64,000 bases of DNA, taken from Tetraselmis striata. Taxonomy: Eukaryota; Chlorophyta; Chlorodendrophyceae; Chlorodendrales; Chlorodendraceae. The stretch lies in contig VCJN01001462.1 in the NCBI GenBank assembly GCA_006384855.1, forward strand, positions 18,673 through 82,672, given 5' to 3'. The number at the start of each line of letters is the position of its first letter. Within the stretch, counting starts at the first letter, position 1. The translations under genes were made by a program, and so were the position numbers. Below, in pieces: positions 32,856-44,814 of this stretch. The notes beneath the pieces are model-generated. The model did no database searches, had not been told where the DNA came from, and saw only the letters and a list, made by a program, of their open reading frames with translations.

Positions 32856-33953
32856 CCTGACCAACACGCAGCTCACTGGGCCAGCCGACGGCCCTGAGCG
32901 ACCCCCGACGGAGCGATGCCCCGCTGGTGCGGGGATGCCGCGGCCCGGCATCGCTCCGCCCCCCGTCGACCAGGCCGCCAGGCAACCGGCTATCGGCTAC
33001 GAGAGCTGCTGGCGCCCGACAGCACGCGGTCAGCAGCCCGAATGGCCCTGTTGACACCTTCGTAAGAAATTTCACGAAGGTTGGCAGCGTCTATATAGTA
33101 CTCGTGAATCGACTCGACCTTGCCTCACGGCGCCGGTGCCGAGACAGGTTCAGGCTTGAGAGTTGTGCGAAGGTCTGTTCGCCTTCTCTGTTTCCACCGT
33201 ACTGGCTGACGAGTTAGCAGTGATGACGATCGCCCTAAGCAGTTCCCGGCGCCGATACCTCGGCCGTTACTCTGTTACCGCCAGGGGCCCTTGCTGTGAT
33301 TACAGTAGCCGTTGTAGTTGCGGCCTGGACTTCACAATCCCGTACCGTTTACGTAGTTAGGCGGGTTAACCAATTGCCGCGCGCGCTTCGTCGTTATTCC
33401 GCGGCTCCTGACGATGCGCGTAGTCGCGTTCGGGAGCGCTTGAAGAGCGTATGTAATCCTTATTATAGGCGGTGTCGTACTTATTTTTAAAAACACGGCT
33501 GGGTGAAGACGGGGAAGAGTCGGGGGAAGGCAAAGTACTACGGGCGGCACTACTAGCAGCGCTAGAACTGCGCTGCTGCAACGCCAGCTGCAGCCCGTCG
33601 TCGCTATGCACTTTATTACGAGAATCGACTACGCTGTTGCTGCTGCTGCTGCTGCTGCTGTTGCGAGCAGTCGCTACGCGAACCAACTCTAGCGAGTCCG
33701 CGGTCGATCCTGAGACAGCTTCGCAGTTGGGGCTTGAGGTGGGACTACGAAGTTGGCGATAGGAGTTGGCTTGGTTAGAATTATAGCGACTGGCCGGCGA
33801 CGAGCCGCTGTCCGCATCTTGACTCGCACTTCCCTATCAGAAGCGGGACGACTTCCATCAACAGGTAGCGGCGCAGCATAGCACGGGCAGAAAGAGCTCA
33901 GTGAATACCTCTTCCTACGCAGTATCCACTCGCGGGTAACGCTAGGGGCAGCG
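32856..33953. promoter_or_regulatory. Divergent promoter region, GT29 (-) and STK16-like kinase (+)
   Basis: The 1.1-kb gap lies between head-to-head genes. It contains a (CTG)n run at 33,633-33,662 and a stretch of short open frames. No TATA box was fixed. A small 5' exon of either gene could lie here unseen. Confidence 0.4.
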
Positions 33954-35267
33954 ATGGAGCTACTGTGCGGCGCGCTGTCCGCCTGCTCCTCCACCCTTCG
34001 GGACAGCGCTCTCTACCGGCGGTGCTTCCCGCTGCGCGAGGACGTCGAGATCGGCGGGCGCCGCCTGCAGCTGCTGCGCCTGCTGGGCGAGGGCGGCTAC
34101 TCCTTCGTCTACCTTGCGCGCGACCTCAACGATTCTGAGCACCCCTCCTTCGCGCTGAAGCGCATCTGGGCGGTAACGGAGGAGCAGCTGGCTGCCGCAA
34201 AGCGCGAAGTCGCGACGATCCAAAAGTTGCAGCACCGCAACCTGCTGCACGCGCTGGACAGTGCGTTGGTCCCGAGGACGGATACGGCCACGGGTGCGCG
34301 CCCTCTACGGGAGGGCAGCCATGGGGAGGGAGGCGCCTGCAGCCGCGTGGGGACAGGAGGCGAGGCAGGGTGATGGCTGCTGGCAGCGTCATGCTTGTTG
34401 GACAGGGCCATGTGCCCTGCCTTTCCCAGTGGTTCCGGCTGGGCTTCTTTCCGGGCACTGACAGGAGCGTTTGGGCGTCGCTCTACCCATACTTGCAGGC
34501 GCGTGCGGCACAGAGGTGTACATTCTGTTCCCGGTGTACCATGAGGGATCGCTCATGGACGAGATGGACCGCCGCACGCTGGCCGCCGATCCCTTCTCAC
34601 CCGCGCAGGTGTTGGACCTCTTCACGCAGCTGTGCCACGCAGTGGCCGCCATGCACTGCATGACGCCTGCCCTGGCGCACCGAGACATCAAACCGCAGAA
34701 TGTGCTGCTCTCACGCATGCGCACAACGGGCCTGGCGGAGGACCGATACAACCTCGCGCTTACGGACTTCGGGAGCACTCGCCTTGCCGTGGAGGAGGTA
34801 GTCAACCGCACGATGGCGCTGCGTGTACAGGTGGATGCCCCTACCGAATACCGCATCCCATCCGGCTGCTGCCTGCAGGATGGCTGACTGAATCGCGCAC
34901 CGCGCAGGAGGATGCTGAGGCCAACTGCACCGCACCCTACCGCGCCCCGGAGCTGTTCGATGTCCCCTCAGACTGCGTCATTGACGGGCGTGTGAATGTG
35001 TGGTCGCTGGGCTGCGTGCTCTTCTACATGATGTATGGCGTTTCGCCTTTTGAGCACGTGCTTGCGGAAGCGGGCGGCAGTTTGCAGCTGGCGGTCATGG
35101 GCGGGCGGCTACAGTGGCCGGCCAAACCGTGGCGAGAGTACCCCGAGGAGCTGCGGACGGTGGTGGTCAAGTGCCTGGAGACAAATCCCGCGGTGCGGCC
35201 AGATATCCACTCGGTAGTCATGCAGCTAGACGACATCCGCAGCCGTTGGAGCGGCTCCCCGCCCTAG
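33954..35267 (+). CDS. STK16/NAK-family serine/threonine protein kinase
   Basis: Three exons join in phase (33,954-34,260; 34,499-34,830; 34,908-35,267), giving 332 residues, close to the usual 300-350 of this family. The kinase core is complete: glycine loop LGEGGYSFVYLA, lysine in FALKRIW, catalytic loop AHRDIKPQN, DFGS, APYRAPELF and a final arginine in AVRPDIHS. The insert DCVIDGRVNVWSLGCVLFYM and the pattern at the P+1 loop are those of STK16/MPSK1 kinases, peripheral Golgi and vesicle-membrane kinases in animals and yeast (Env7). Those are lipid-anchored by N-terminal acylation; here the N-terminus is MELLCGALSAC, with no Gly-2 but with cysteines that could be palmitoylated (inference). 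The gene starts head to head with the GT29 gene. Confidence 0.9.
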
Positions 35268-36160
35268 GTCCCGTGTGACGCGTGTGTGATGATGACGCGG
35301 TGGCCGAGCGGATTGCGATGGAGATTAGTCTGATAACATGGCGGTACAATGGGATTAGACAATCGTCCAAGCCGTGCCAGGAGCAAATTTGTAGACAGTA
35401 GAAATGCGCAGGAATTAAACATGATTAAGCAATTTTGCATGATTTGGCCTCCCTGGCTGGCTTCCTTGGGATGGGTACCCACGTTTCAACAGGCGCAGAT
35501 GGTACTGGGGCATGTTTGGTGGCGGCCTGTGGGCCAGGGCCACACCGGTTTTCTGCAGAGATGAAGGATGAGGCAACAGAAGCTCAAGACCAAGAATTAT
35601 TAGAAAAGGACATAGTTACAATGATAAGTAACTGGTAGTTGGATCCGTGAAGGGACCCAACTGCCAGCAGACATGGTGCGTTTGTCAGAAACTAGGTGGG
35701 GCAGTCGGGGCTGTTCCTCACAACAGCCCGCATTTTCAGACGCCTAGCCCTGATACTGTAGACCTGTGAAGTGGTATTCGCAACATACCGCATTGACCCC
35801 ACTTCCCAGACACGGTGTATCATTTATGTAGCCCCAATTCAAATGATATGGTCGAGCCGCTTGAGAGTGAATTATGATGCCATCCAGCGCATCCCCGCCC
35901 CTTCCCCCTCGGCCCCTCCCTGTGTGCATGGACAGTCGGTGCTGAATCTGAATAACAGCCCCCCCTTCACCGAGGGAGGCCTGTAGGAAGCCAAAAGAAA
36001 CAGACAGTTATCGCGAAATGAATTACAGTATCTGCAAAGGCCACCGCTTTGCAAGTTGGTCTTCGCACCGGCATTCGCTAGCAGTGGCGCCCCAGCTAAG
36101 GGGGTCAAGTGAGGATGGCATGCGCCAGCGGTTTATTTACTGGTAGCAATATATATCCAG
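35268..36160. other. Convergent intergenic region (kinase / PAQR)
   Basis: It holds the 3' flanks of the two genes. No gene, RNA or mobile element was recognised. Confidence 0.4.
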
Positions 36161-37361
36161 TCAGGATGTTCCAAAAGGCAGCACGTAGAGGTATACCAGC
36201 GCAAAGTGGCATGCCGCCCCGCCCATGACAAAGAGGTGCCAGATCTCGTGGAAGCCAAACACGCCTGGCGCAGGATTCGGCTTCTCTGCAGTGAAAATAA
36301 CACCACCCACAGTGTAGAGCACGCCGCCGGCGCCAAGCAACGCTATCCCAGGGATCCCAATAAAGGAGAACACCAGCGGCGTGAAAAGGGCGCCCATCCA
36401 CCCCATGGTGATGTACATGGTGAAGGGAATGTACCTGAGAAAGAGGAAGCAGGCATGATCGCAGATGGGCTGCCGTTAGTGCACGAGTGTGCGGCCCAGG
36501 GCAACTTGGCATGACAGGCCAATCGCTGTGCGGGACTCACTTTGGCAGGTGCTCAAACGCCAACAGTGTGGCGGTGCTACCGATGGCCGCCAAGGCCCAC
36601 AAAGCGCCAAAGAAGGCCCAGCCTGTGGCTGACTCGTGCAGGAAGGTCAGACACATGGGCGAGAACGTGCCGGCAATGAGAGGGTAGATGGCAGCATAGT
36701 CCAGCGCCTGGAATCTGGTCTCCAGTTCAGGAGAACCCTCGATGCCTAGTTCAGGGCAGATAGCGGCGGCGGCGGCCGCATCAGATCTGAGCTAGCAAAC
36801 CAGGTGCGGCTGTCACTGCTTGCTGTGGAGGTAGGCTGACCCACCGTGGTGCAGCGTGCTGGCAAGGAACATGCAGGCCAGAGTGGTCACATACAGTGAT
36901 ATGCCGACGACCTTCCAAGCCACTCCGGCATATGGATGTGCCTGCCAATAAAGCGTCAGCAAGCATTCACAATGATAGCATGCCGAGTAGGCATGCACTG
37001 TGGAGCTGATTTCCACCCACAGACACACGCCACCCACAGACACGCGCGCGCATGTATTTTAAGGGGAACAGTCGGAGCGCTAAAGCCTCTCACCGCTGCT
37101 GTTGATACCATCACTGCCCCGCCCAGCAAGGATAGCATCAGTGCGGCAAAATGACTGGCAGTGTTGAACACTTCGTCCGTCACCCAAATGCTCTTATCCC
37201 TACTCAGCCCACTGAGAGGGAGGCGACCTGAGCGGGCAGGGGAAGGTGTGAGTAGGGCACACCCCAGTGGCTCTCCTATCAGCAAGTTGTAAACGGAAGC
37301 GCTCACGCTCCTGCCCAACACCTCAACGGGAGCTGTCTTTCAGATGGTACAGGGGCTCCAT
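36161..37361 (-). CDS. PAQR / hemolysin III family seven-helix membrane protein
   Basis: Five exons join in phase: 37,361-37,328; 37,227-37,094; 36,941-36,845; 36,745-36,541; 36,434-36,161, giving 247 residues from the nearest ATG. Hydrophobic segments fit seven helices. Family landmarks are TDEVFNTASHFAALML, the serine-histidine block MFLASTLHHG, LDYAAIYPLIAGTFSP and the histidine pair in FHEIWHLFVMGGAACHF; these residues form the metal site of the CREST superfamily. Eukaryotic members are adiponectin/progestin-type receptors or hemolysin-III-like proteins; some act as ceramidases. The closeness to short bacterial-type HlyIII proteins is clear, the function here is not. In-frame sequence continues upstream of the ATG (VGLAGLALPTGGALELTNG), so a further 5' exon up to about 37,530 is likely. 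Confidence 0.88.
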
Positions 37362-37799
37362 GCCGTTAGTAAGCTCGAGTGCACCCCCCGTCGGCAACGC
37401 CAGGCCAGCAAGCCCCACCTGGCGCAGCGAGCCGTATGGCGCGCCTCAGCCCCCGGCGAGTACATCCCGCCTCGCCGTCGTCGCCCACGTTGCGCCCGAG
37501 TATCGGAACAGTCTCGGCCTCCATGCTGAAAGTTGCCGCGCTTGCTTGCCGCCCGGTAGGCTGCCTGCACTGGGCCTGCTGCATGTCATGGTGATGCAGA
37601 AACAACTATTACGGGCAGCACTCGATATCACAACTACACATGAAGGGTGTGCGAGCTGCCACATGCCGCGGTTGGCGTCGGGGGCCACGTTATGTACGGG
37701 TATTTCCTATCGCTGTTGTTTTGTCGCTACATACATTAGTCGCTACATTGTAGCAATCGCTACCTGGTATCCGTATCTGTGTAAGTTTAGCGCGCTTGT
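37362..37799. promoter_or_regulatory. 5' flank of the PAQR gene up to the copia LTR
   Basis: It probably includes one more PAQR exon near 37,400-37,530 (a minus-strand frame starting MEAETVPILGRNVGDD). The copia element lies only about 270 bases beyond this, so it may have displaced or disturbed the promoter. Confidence 0.4.
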
Positions 37800-38284
37800 T
37801 GGACCCAGGGTACCCCGGTACCCTGAATCCGCATTTTCTCTCTGTGAAATCCGCATTGTGAAGTGCTACTGCCGTACATGTGCCTAAGACGTAGGACGAC
37901 ACCCAGATGCTGCCAGAGTACGGCACTTAGACTTCTTTGCCAGATTGCCTTCTTCGATGGAGCAGTGTCTACCCGTACGTGTCGACAGCTAGCCGGCTGG
38001 TATAAATTGTCAGCCTCCTGTAAATTCAGTCAACAACTCTTCCCAGAAATATAATTCCGACTCACCCTTTCGCTCTCGTGGCAGTGCCACTCAGCCATCA
38101 CCACGGCGACAGCGACTACCTTTCGTCCATCTCCCATGGCTCACAACAGCCCCTTGCCTTCCTAGTTTGCATCTCGCTTGGTGGCACTCGACGTGATTCG
38201 ACGCATGCACGCCGACTCTCGCCGACTCTTCCCCCATCAGTGACAGTGCCACTCAGCAATCACTTCGACAATCTCCCTCCGACA
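37800..38284 (+). repeat. Left LTR of the copia element
   Basis: 485 bases, TG...CA ends. Near its start CAGGGTACC-CC-GGTACCCTG is a near-perfect palindrome, also kept in the right LTR. A TATAAAT-like box occurs near 38,001. Confidence 0.85.
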
Positions 38285-38486
38285 GGTTTTTGGGCCCTCT
38301 CCTTTGATTCGACGTCTTGCCCCGTGCTCGACGCTTGCCAAAGGGTTCAACCTACGTGTATCTTGACCCTCGACAGCTTTCGACGATCGACGGCGACGTG
38401 CGATCGATCGTCGAAAGAGATTTTCTTTCCACCCGCCCACCCCTACAGCTATACATCCTCCAGCACAAGTGCGCCATCCCTTCGCA

Positions 38487-39390
38487 ATGTCTACTAGCAT
38501 CAGCACCACCGGCATGATGAACACCCCCCTAGCCAATCTTGCTCGGCAGAGTGCGATCAAGACAGCCCATGGCAACGCCCCGCCACCGCCTGACTTCCGT
38601 GATGATACCAGTTCTGACGACGCCTTCAGCCTGGACGGGGCATCAGACAATGGCTTAGGTGACATCCAGCATATCAAGCCAGCTGCAGTGAAGCCGACAC
38701 TCGACCTCAAGAACGTTCCCATCTGGGACAACACCATCTCTACGCGGGACAACGCTCAAGCCATCAAGATCGCTCTCGGCAGCGCCGGCTACTTGGACAC
38801 CACCAAGGGCAAAGGCACCCGTCACGAACAAATGATCCTCCTGGCAGCCCTGTGCCACGCAACATCGCATTATCCCATGGTACTGGCCATCGTCAACAAC
38901 ATCAGCATGGACTCCAAGAAGTGTGGATATACAGCATGGGAGGCTCTTCTTACTGACCTCCAGGGCTCAGCCATGGAGGAGCGCAAGCGCTTGGAGGAGG
39001 AGATCACAGGGGGCCAGCTCCCGAATGAGCCGGTTCATGTGTATGTTCGGCGCTAGCAGAACCTTTGGAATCTGTTGAACATGGCACATGGTCAGTGGAC
39101 CTTCGAGTACGTGGCCACCAACTACCTCATCCCAGGCCTTCACCCAGACTACGATCATATCGTCGACACCACCACCTCGGCGGCCACTATCAACGAGAAG
39201 CTGGCGATCATCATCAGCGCCGGACAAAACATGGCGGAGGCGCGCAAGCGTCAGCGTTAGCAGCGCGTCCGCGCGTGCCCGCCAAATCTCAATTCCTACA
39301 ACCCGAGGGACGCGCAGCACACCCCCAGGCCCAGCGTCGTCTGCAGACGGTGTGACCGTCCGGGCCATACCCAACAGCAGTGTGTGGCCA
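38487..39390 (+). pseudogene. gag region with CCHC zinc knuckle (copia fossil)
   Basis: The gag part shows VPIWDNTISTRDNAQAIKIAL and YTAWEALLTDLQGSAMEERK, typical of copia gag. A zinc knuckle, CRRCDRPGHTQQQC (C-x2-C-x4-H-x4-C), lies near 39,340-39,385. A glutamine- and asparagine-rich linker follows to about 40,097. The region is broken. Confidence 0.75.
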
Positions 39391-40103
39391 GGCGCCATGC
39401 CAACGGCCTGCGTATCCTGGATGACACCACGCCGACCAGCACCATGACCAACCCTCGGTATGACCGCCATCAGCGCGAACCTGCGGAGCGTCGCGTCAAC
39501 ACCATCTATGGCCACAACCCGCGCGACAACTACCACCATCAGGCGCCGCCGGGTCACTCAGCATTTCTACAGCAACAACCGCAACAATCCGGACAGGCTC
39601 AAGCGGCAGCAGCGTTGGACCAACAGGGCGGCAACAACGGCATGCAACGTCATCAGCAGCTCGTCGGCTTCGTCTCCCCGGCCGGACATCAGCAGGCCAA
39701 CAACAACTCCAACCAGCGGCCGACGGGACACCATGATGAGGCCTACCCGTTCGTGGGTGTGTCCCCATCGGCACAACACCACAAAAGCATGTCCATCATG
39801 CTCACTTGCACCACCGCAGCCCCAGTAGGGGCGGCCACCGGAGCACATGAGGGGGAGGGCGAGGACAGCGCGGAGGATGACTTACATGACCCATGGCACG
39901 TCCCCTACTTCGACTCTTATGACGACTTCGAGTCCCCGTTCTCACACCCATGGCGTGTCCACAACTCCCGCCCCCACCCTGACGCCTTCCCGATTTTTGA
40001 TTCCCCCGACATTCCTCCCCGTTGGAACATTTATTCCCATCCCTACCCCCTCGATCCCTCCATCCACCTATTCCACATCAATTGGCAACGTCCTTAGCCC
40101 GTC

Positions 40104-41060
40104 CCCACCCCAGCCCAACCCCTATGCCTCACCTCACCCACATTCCCAGCCTCAGCGGCATTGGCATCCCACATCCTTCATGCGGAGGAAGGCGCCCTGC
40201 GTGGCGACCCGCCACCAACGCTACCGCTCCTCACCGCTGCGCCGATCCTCCAGCTGCCAAGCTCTATGGTCATCGACCATCTCTTTTCGCCGTGCCATGG
40301 CCCATCGGCATCTGAAGTAGAGGCTCTATTAGAATACGGCTTCACCATCCACAAGATCACCGGCGCCGACCCGTCGCCCGAGGCTCGTACTATGTGGGAA
40401 CATCGCCTACATGTCATCAACGACAAGTACCCGGACCGTCTGCCCCCTTCAGCATTTCAGGACTGTCATGTCAGGACCCCCATGGACGTCAACGACATCA
40501 CCATCGCGGCGCTAGAGACCCTGCGTCCGGTCACGCTCATCGTGTCAGGCCCACCGTGTGAACCATGGTCACGCGCGGGTTCACGCCTTGGCTGGCAGGA
40601 CCATCGCTCTCGGGCCTTTGCTTCCGTCATCAGTTTCATCCGTTTCTACCTGACTACACAGCCCACACCGGTGCGCTATATTGTGGAGAATGTTCCAGGC
40701 GCGTTGGACTTCCCTGAGACACTCTCCTCACTTGGCACCGGCAACATCATGCGTGCGACTGCCCGCGGCTCGGCAGCTCACCGCGACACCCTCGTGTGGA
40801 CCAATATCTCTTTGCAAACAGACATCCAGAACTACATCGACAACATCAACGCCATCGAGCTCACCGACCCCGGCCCCTGCGCGTGGGACCTCTGCCTCTC
40901 CGAGTTCCCCCACTTTTCTCCGGTGGTGACAACTGACCACTTTCCGAAGTTCGTCGCCCGCCCCGGCTCATACGCCTTTCGCATGCAAACCAACGGTCAG
41001 CCGGGCGCTAGCATGGTCTACGAACATGATGGGCCCTGGTCATGGGCATACAACGGCTGA
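40104..41060 (+). CDS. Cytosine-C5 DNA methyltransferase domain captured in the copia element
   Basis: An uninterrupted frame of about 300 codons lies between gag and protease in the element's own orientation; the first in-frame ATG is at 40,266. Motif IV is SGPPCEPWSRAG with the catalytic cysteine (about 40,543), motif VI is ENVPGA (about 40,687), and a motif VIII-like block is HRDTLVWTN (about 40,777). A weak motif I-like segment (LFSPCHGPSASEVEALLEYG) with an acidic cofactor-site candidate (GADPSPEA) precedes them. Such enzymes methylate cytosine using S-adenosylmethionine. The C-terminal motif X region is not obvious. The domain belongs to the retrotransposon, not to a host gene; activity is unknown. 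Confidence 0.75.
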   Translation, partial: PTPAQPLCLTSPTFPASAALASHILHAEEGALRGDPPPTLPLLTAAPILQLPSSMVIDHLFSPCHGPSASEVEALLEYGFTIHKITGADPSPEARTMWEHRLHVINDKYPDRLPPSAFQDCHVRTPMDVNDITIAALETLRPVTLIVSGPPCEPWSRAGSRLGWQDHRSRAFASVISFIRFYLTTQPTPVRYIVENVPGALDFPETLSSLGTGNIMRATARGSAAHRDTLVWTNISLQTDIQNYIDNINAIELTDPGPCAWDLCLSEFPHFSPVVTTDHFPKFVARPGSYAFRMQTNGQPGASMVYEHDGPWSWAYNG

Positions 41061-41259
41061 TAGATGGTGCGAACCCCCTGCAACCCTACGCGCTCGCGCC
41101 ATGGGCTTCACCTTCATTGGATAATCTGCCCACATGCATCTCACCTTTCCGAGGCGGCACTGCGCAAACTTCTCGGCGGAGTCATCGACCTCAACGTCAT
41201 GCGCCACTACATCAAGGCTGTCTCGGGCGCCGCCCCTGCCCCAGCAGTTATCACTGTCT

Positions 41260-42430
41260 GCCACACGTCATACGGCACCTTCATCAGCAACGACAGGGAG
41301 GCATGGGTGCTCATCGACTCGGGCGCATCCTCTCACGTCATCGCCCACCGCACCGACTACATCTACTACATGGATGTTCCTGCGGCGGAGCAATATTTCT
41401 GGTGGGCGGTTTCGGGCAACCGGCAGTCGGCACCACACTGGCACCAACACTGGACATCACCGGCAAGGCCACATACCATTGTGGCACGAAACTGTTACCA
41501 TACTCCCAACATCACCTCCAGTGTCGGTCTCACCAACATCAGCCGCCTCCTCAACACCCATCAACTTAGCAAGCATGGCTACTCTTTCTACTTCAGCCGC
41601 CTCCTCAACAGCATGATCACCCCTAGATGGCGCAGTCATCCACCTTCAGCCCTACCCCGGCCACAGGCATGTACGGCATCAAGCTCCTTCCCATCCACGA
41701 TCCCTCTCATTGGGTCATGGCGCTGCCATCTCCGACGGCTTCCCACTTCCTGTGGCATCTTCGACTTGGTCATCGCTGTGCACGCCACATGGCACTCACC
41801 CAGTAGCACGCCATCGGCATCCCGAAACCCGGCTTGGCACCAGAGGCCATCTGCCCATCATGCATCCATGCTAAGTCCCACCAGCAGTCGGTCAGCCCTC
41901 CCCACGCGGGGCAGCGCCATACGTGCTCGTGGACATCGACGTCTGGAAGGGACCTTGCCCGTCGGTCACTGGTCTTTGGCGCAGTGGATTCCTACATTGG
42001 AGTGAAGGTGGCGATTACTATGCGCACCAAGGACGAGGCCGTCCGCGCCATCCATTAACTTCATGCGGCGGTGCTCGGCAAGGGTCACACCGTTCAACGC
42101 ATACGTGCCGATCGCAGCGCAGTTTGTATCGGCTCTTCGTTTCGTCAAGCATGCGCCGACCTCAACATCGCGCTGGAGTTTATCGCGTCCCACTCTCATC
42201 ATCATGCGGGCCTGGCGAAGCGCTCTTTCCGCACTATATCGGTGAGTGTGCCCAAGCCATTTTCCACGCCGGCCTCGACCGCGCCTTTTGGGATTGGGCG
42301 TATCTGCACGCCGTCTATCTCTGCAACCGCCAGTGGAGCTCGTCCGTCAACGCCATACCTTAACACGCTGAAGACCGGCCGCAAGCCCGACCTCACCGAC
42401 CTGCATGTTTTCGGCTGCGTGGCCTAGGTC
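41260..42430 (+). pseudogene. Protease and integrase region (copia fossil)
   Basis: The aspartic protease signature VLIDSGASSHV lies near 41,310. Integrase blocks are seen as CADLNIALEFIASHSHHHAG and, downstream, LKTGRKPDLTDLHVFGCVA. The region is broken in several places. Confidence 0.75.
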
Positions 42431-43059
42431 AACATCCCTGTGACTATGAGGGCAGCCAAGGGCAAAATGACACCTAAATCCTGGCCAAGCATCTACGTTG
42501 GCCACCATATGAGGACTCCGCCGGCTACCGCATCTACAACCCAGCTACCAGGCGCGAAACAGTGACACGCGATGTCGTCTTTGACGAGGTAACCCGACCC
42601 TTCTCCAGCACACCGGCTCTCTCTATGCCAGTCTTCCAGTTTCCCGACGATGACCACTTGCTGGACGAGCCGCAGCCCTTGGACCAGCAGGAGGGGCCCC
42701 AAACACCGCCACCCATGCCACCATCAGCAACGCTTGACATAGCGCAGGAGGGGCCCCCACCACCGCATCAAGACGAGCGGTAGGTAGCTTTCCGCGTCAT
42801 CATGAGAGGGACGCCACGGCACTACCAGCTCCTCACTCCAGTGGATCGGCGCACCTGCCTTCCTCTTATGTCGACCTCGGCGACTACCACCCCGCGCTAG
42901 TGGCATCCGCCATCGCGGAGGTTTTGCGTCCCTACCCGGCACAGATGGCCGCCCTTGCGCGCCATGCCAGCATTCACTGTCCGCGTGTCCAAAGCTCCCC
43001 GCAACTACAAGGAGGCCATCTCCAGCAATCACCTCGATGACTAGAAACAGTCCGTCGGT

Positions 43060-44237
43060 CCGTGAGATCGCCTCTATCACCAAAATGGAGACTTTTGTTT
43101 GGATCGGCGTCCCTGAGCTTCGACGTGACAACCCATCAGCAATCATCATACAGACATCGTGGGCCCTTCGCGGAGAAACACGACAAGGATGTCAACGTTA
43201 TCAAGCGCAAGGCCAGAGTCAATGGTCGTCCGCGGCGATCAACTTATTGCCGGCGAGAACTATGATGACACCAAGACCTATGCCCCAATTGTCAGCTTCA
43301 TCGCCTTGCGCACCACTATTTATTGCTCTCGTAGTTCAACTGGACGGGGAGCTGTACCAATTCGACGTCACATGTGCTTTCCTCAACGCTAACCTCGATG
43401 AAGGTGTCTACGTCTACCCCTTCTCCCGGCTACGGCCGCAAGGACCATGCTTGGAAACTCGTTAAGGCACTCTATGGCCTGCCGCAAGGCATGGTTTCTG
43501 CGCTTTTCTTCCTTTCTCCGTGGCTTCGGCTTCGTCAGCTCCGAGTGCGATCCTGGCGTATGGACGCTGCTCGCAATCGGTGGATCCCTATTGGCCATCC
43601 TATGCGTCTACGTTGATGACAGCATGTTGGCTACCTCCCCATCGTCCGACATCCAGGAGCGTTTTCGGACTTATGTCTTCACTACGTTTGATGCAACCAT
43701 TGACGGCCTATGCACCTGGCTTCTTGGGATGGCCATTGACCGCAAGCCGGGAGGCGTGATCCCCTACCCCCATCAGGAGAAATGCATCAACGACATCATG
43801 ACTACTACCTTCAACATGACGGCGTGCACGCCTCGGCGCCTGCCCTGCACGCCGGATACCGATTTTCATGACCCTACAGTCGCCTATCGCGCGCAGGTTC
43901 AGAAGAACGTGACCATGTCTACTGCCGAGGCGGAGTTCGTGGCGCTCTGCATGGCATGCAAATGTCTGGCGTTTATTCGCTTTCTTCTGCGCCAGCTCAA
44001 CCACCCCACCACTGACCCGGCACGGTTATGCGAGGACAATCAAGCGTGCATCGCTCAGGTGAAGCATGGTATGATACATGCGCGCAACGCCACATTGACC
44101 TCAAGTTTCAGTATGCGGCCCAACTCTGCCAAGACGGCATCATCGACATGCACTACACGCCTACCGCAGACCAACTGGCCGATTTCTTCACTAAGGCGCT
44201 GCCCCTGACTACCTTTCTTCACTTCCGCGCTTTCTGA
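43060..44237 (+). pseudogene. Reverse transcriptase and RNase H region (copia fossil)
   Basis: Typical copia blocks are present: QLDGELYQFDVTCAFLNANL, the catalytic box CVYVDDSMLA, and the RNase H block VTMSTAEAEFVALCMACK followed by LCEDNQACIAQVKH. The C-terminal end reads PTADQLADFFTKALP, as in copia. The region is broken. Confidence 0.85.
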
Positions 44238-44324
44238 TGGGGTCATCCGAGGAGCCTTCCGTTGGGCCTATGCCGCCGTCAGTCCTGCGCCCGCGGGATT
44301 CCACAGCATGATGAGGAGGGGTAT

Positions 44325-44814
44325 TGGACCCAGGGTACCCCGGTACCCTGAATCCGCATTTCCTCTCTGTGAAATCCGCATTGTGAAGTGCTACTGCCGT
44401 GCATGTGCCGTACATATGATGTACGACGCCACCCATATGCTGCATGAGTACGGCACTTAGACTTCTTTGCCAGATTGCCTTCTTTGATGCAACAGTGTCT
44501 ACCCTAGTCGACACCTAGCCGGCTGATGGTAAAAATTGTTAGCCTCGGCTCTTGTAAATTCAGTCAACTCTTCCCGGAAATATAATTCCGACTGCTCACC
44601 CTTTCTCTCTCGTGGCAGTGCCACTCAGCCATCACCACCGCGACAACGACTACCTTTCGTCCACGGCTCACAACGGCCCCTTGCCTTCCCAGTTTGCATC
44701 TCGCTTGCTGGCACTCGACGTTATTCGATGCATGCACGCCGACTCATCTCGCCGACTCTTCCCCCATCAGTGACAGTGCCACTCAGCCATCACTTCGACA
44801 ATCTCCCTCCGACA
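44325..44814 (+). repeat. Right LTR of the copia element
   Basis: 490 bases, matching the left LTR with scattered substitutions and small indels. Confidence 0.85.

Larger units (their letters stand above)
37800..44814 (+). mobile_element. Ty1/copia LTR retrotransposon carrying a DNA methyltransferase (broken fossil)
   Basis: Two LTRs (37,800-38,284 and 44,325-44,814), each starting TGG and ending ACA, enclose parts in the order gag, zinc knuckle, cytosine-C5 methyltransferase, protease, integrase, reverse transcriptase, RNase H. Integrase before reverse transcriptase is the copia order. A purine-rich stretch (GATGAGGAGGGG) precedes the right LTR. I found no clear target-site duplication and no standard primer-binding site. 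The LTRs look about 90% alike by eye, implying an old insertion. The coding region carries on the order of ten breaks, though the methyltransferase part reads open throughout. Confidence 0.85.

Noticed and set aside
38237-38752. 171-codon minus-strand frame over the copia leader
   Set aside because: Antisense shadow of the LTR and gag region.
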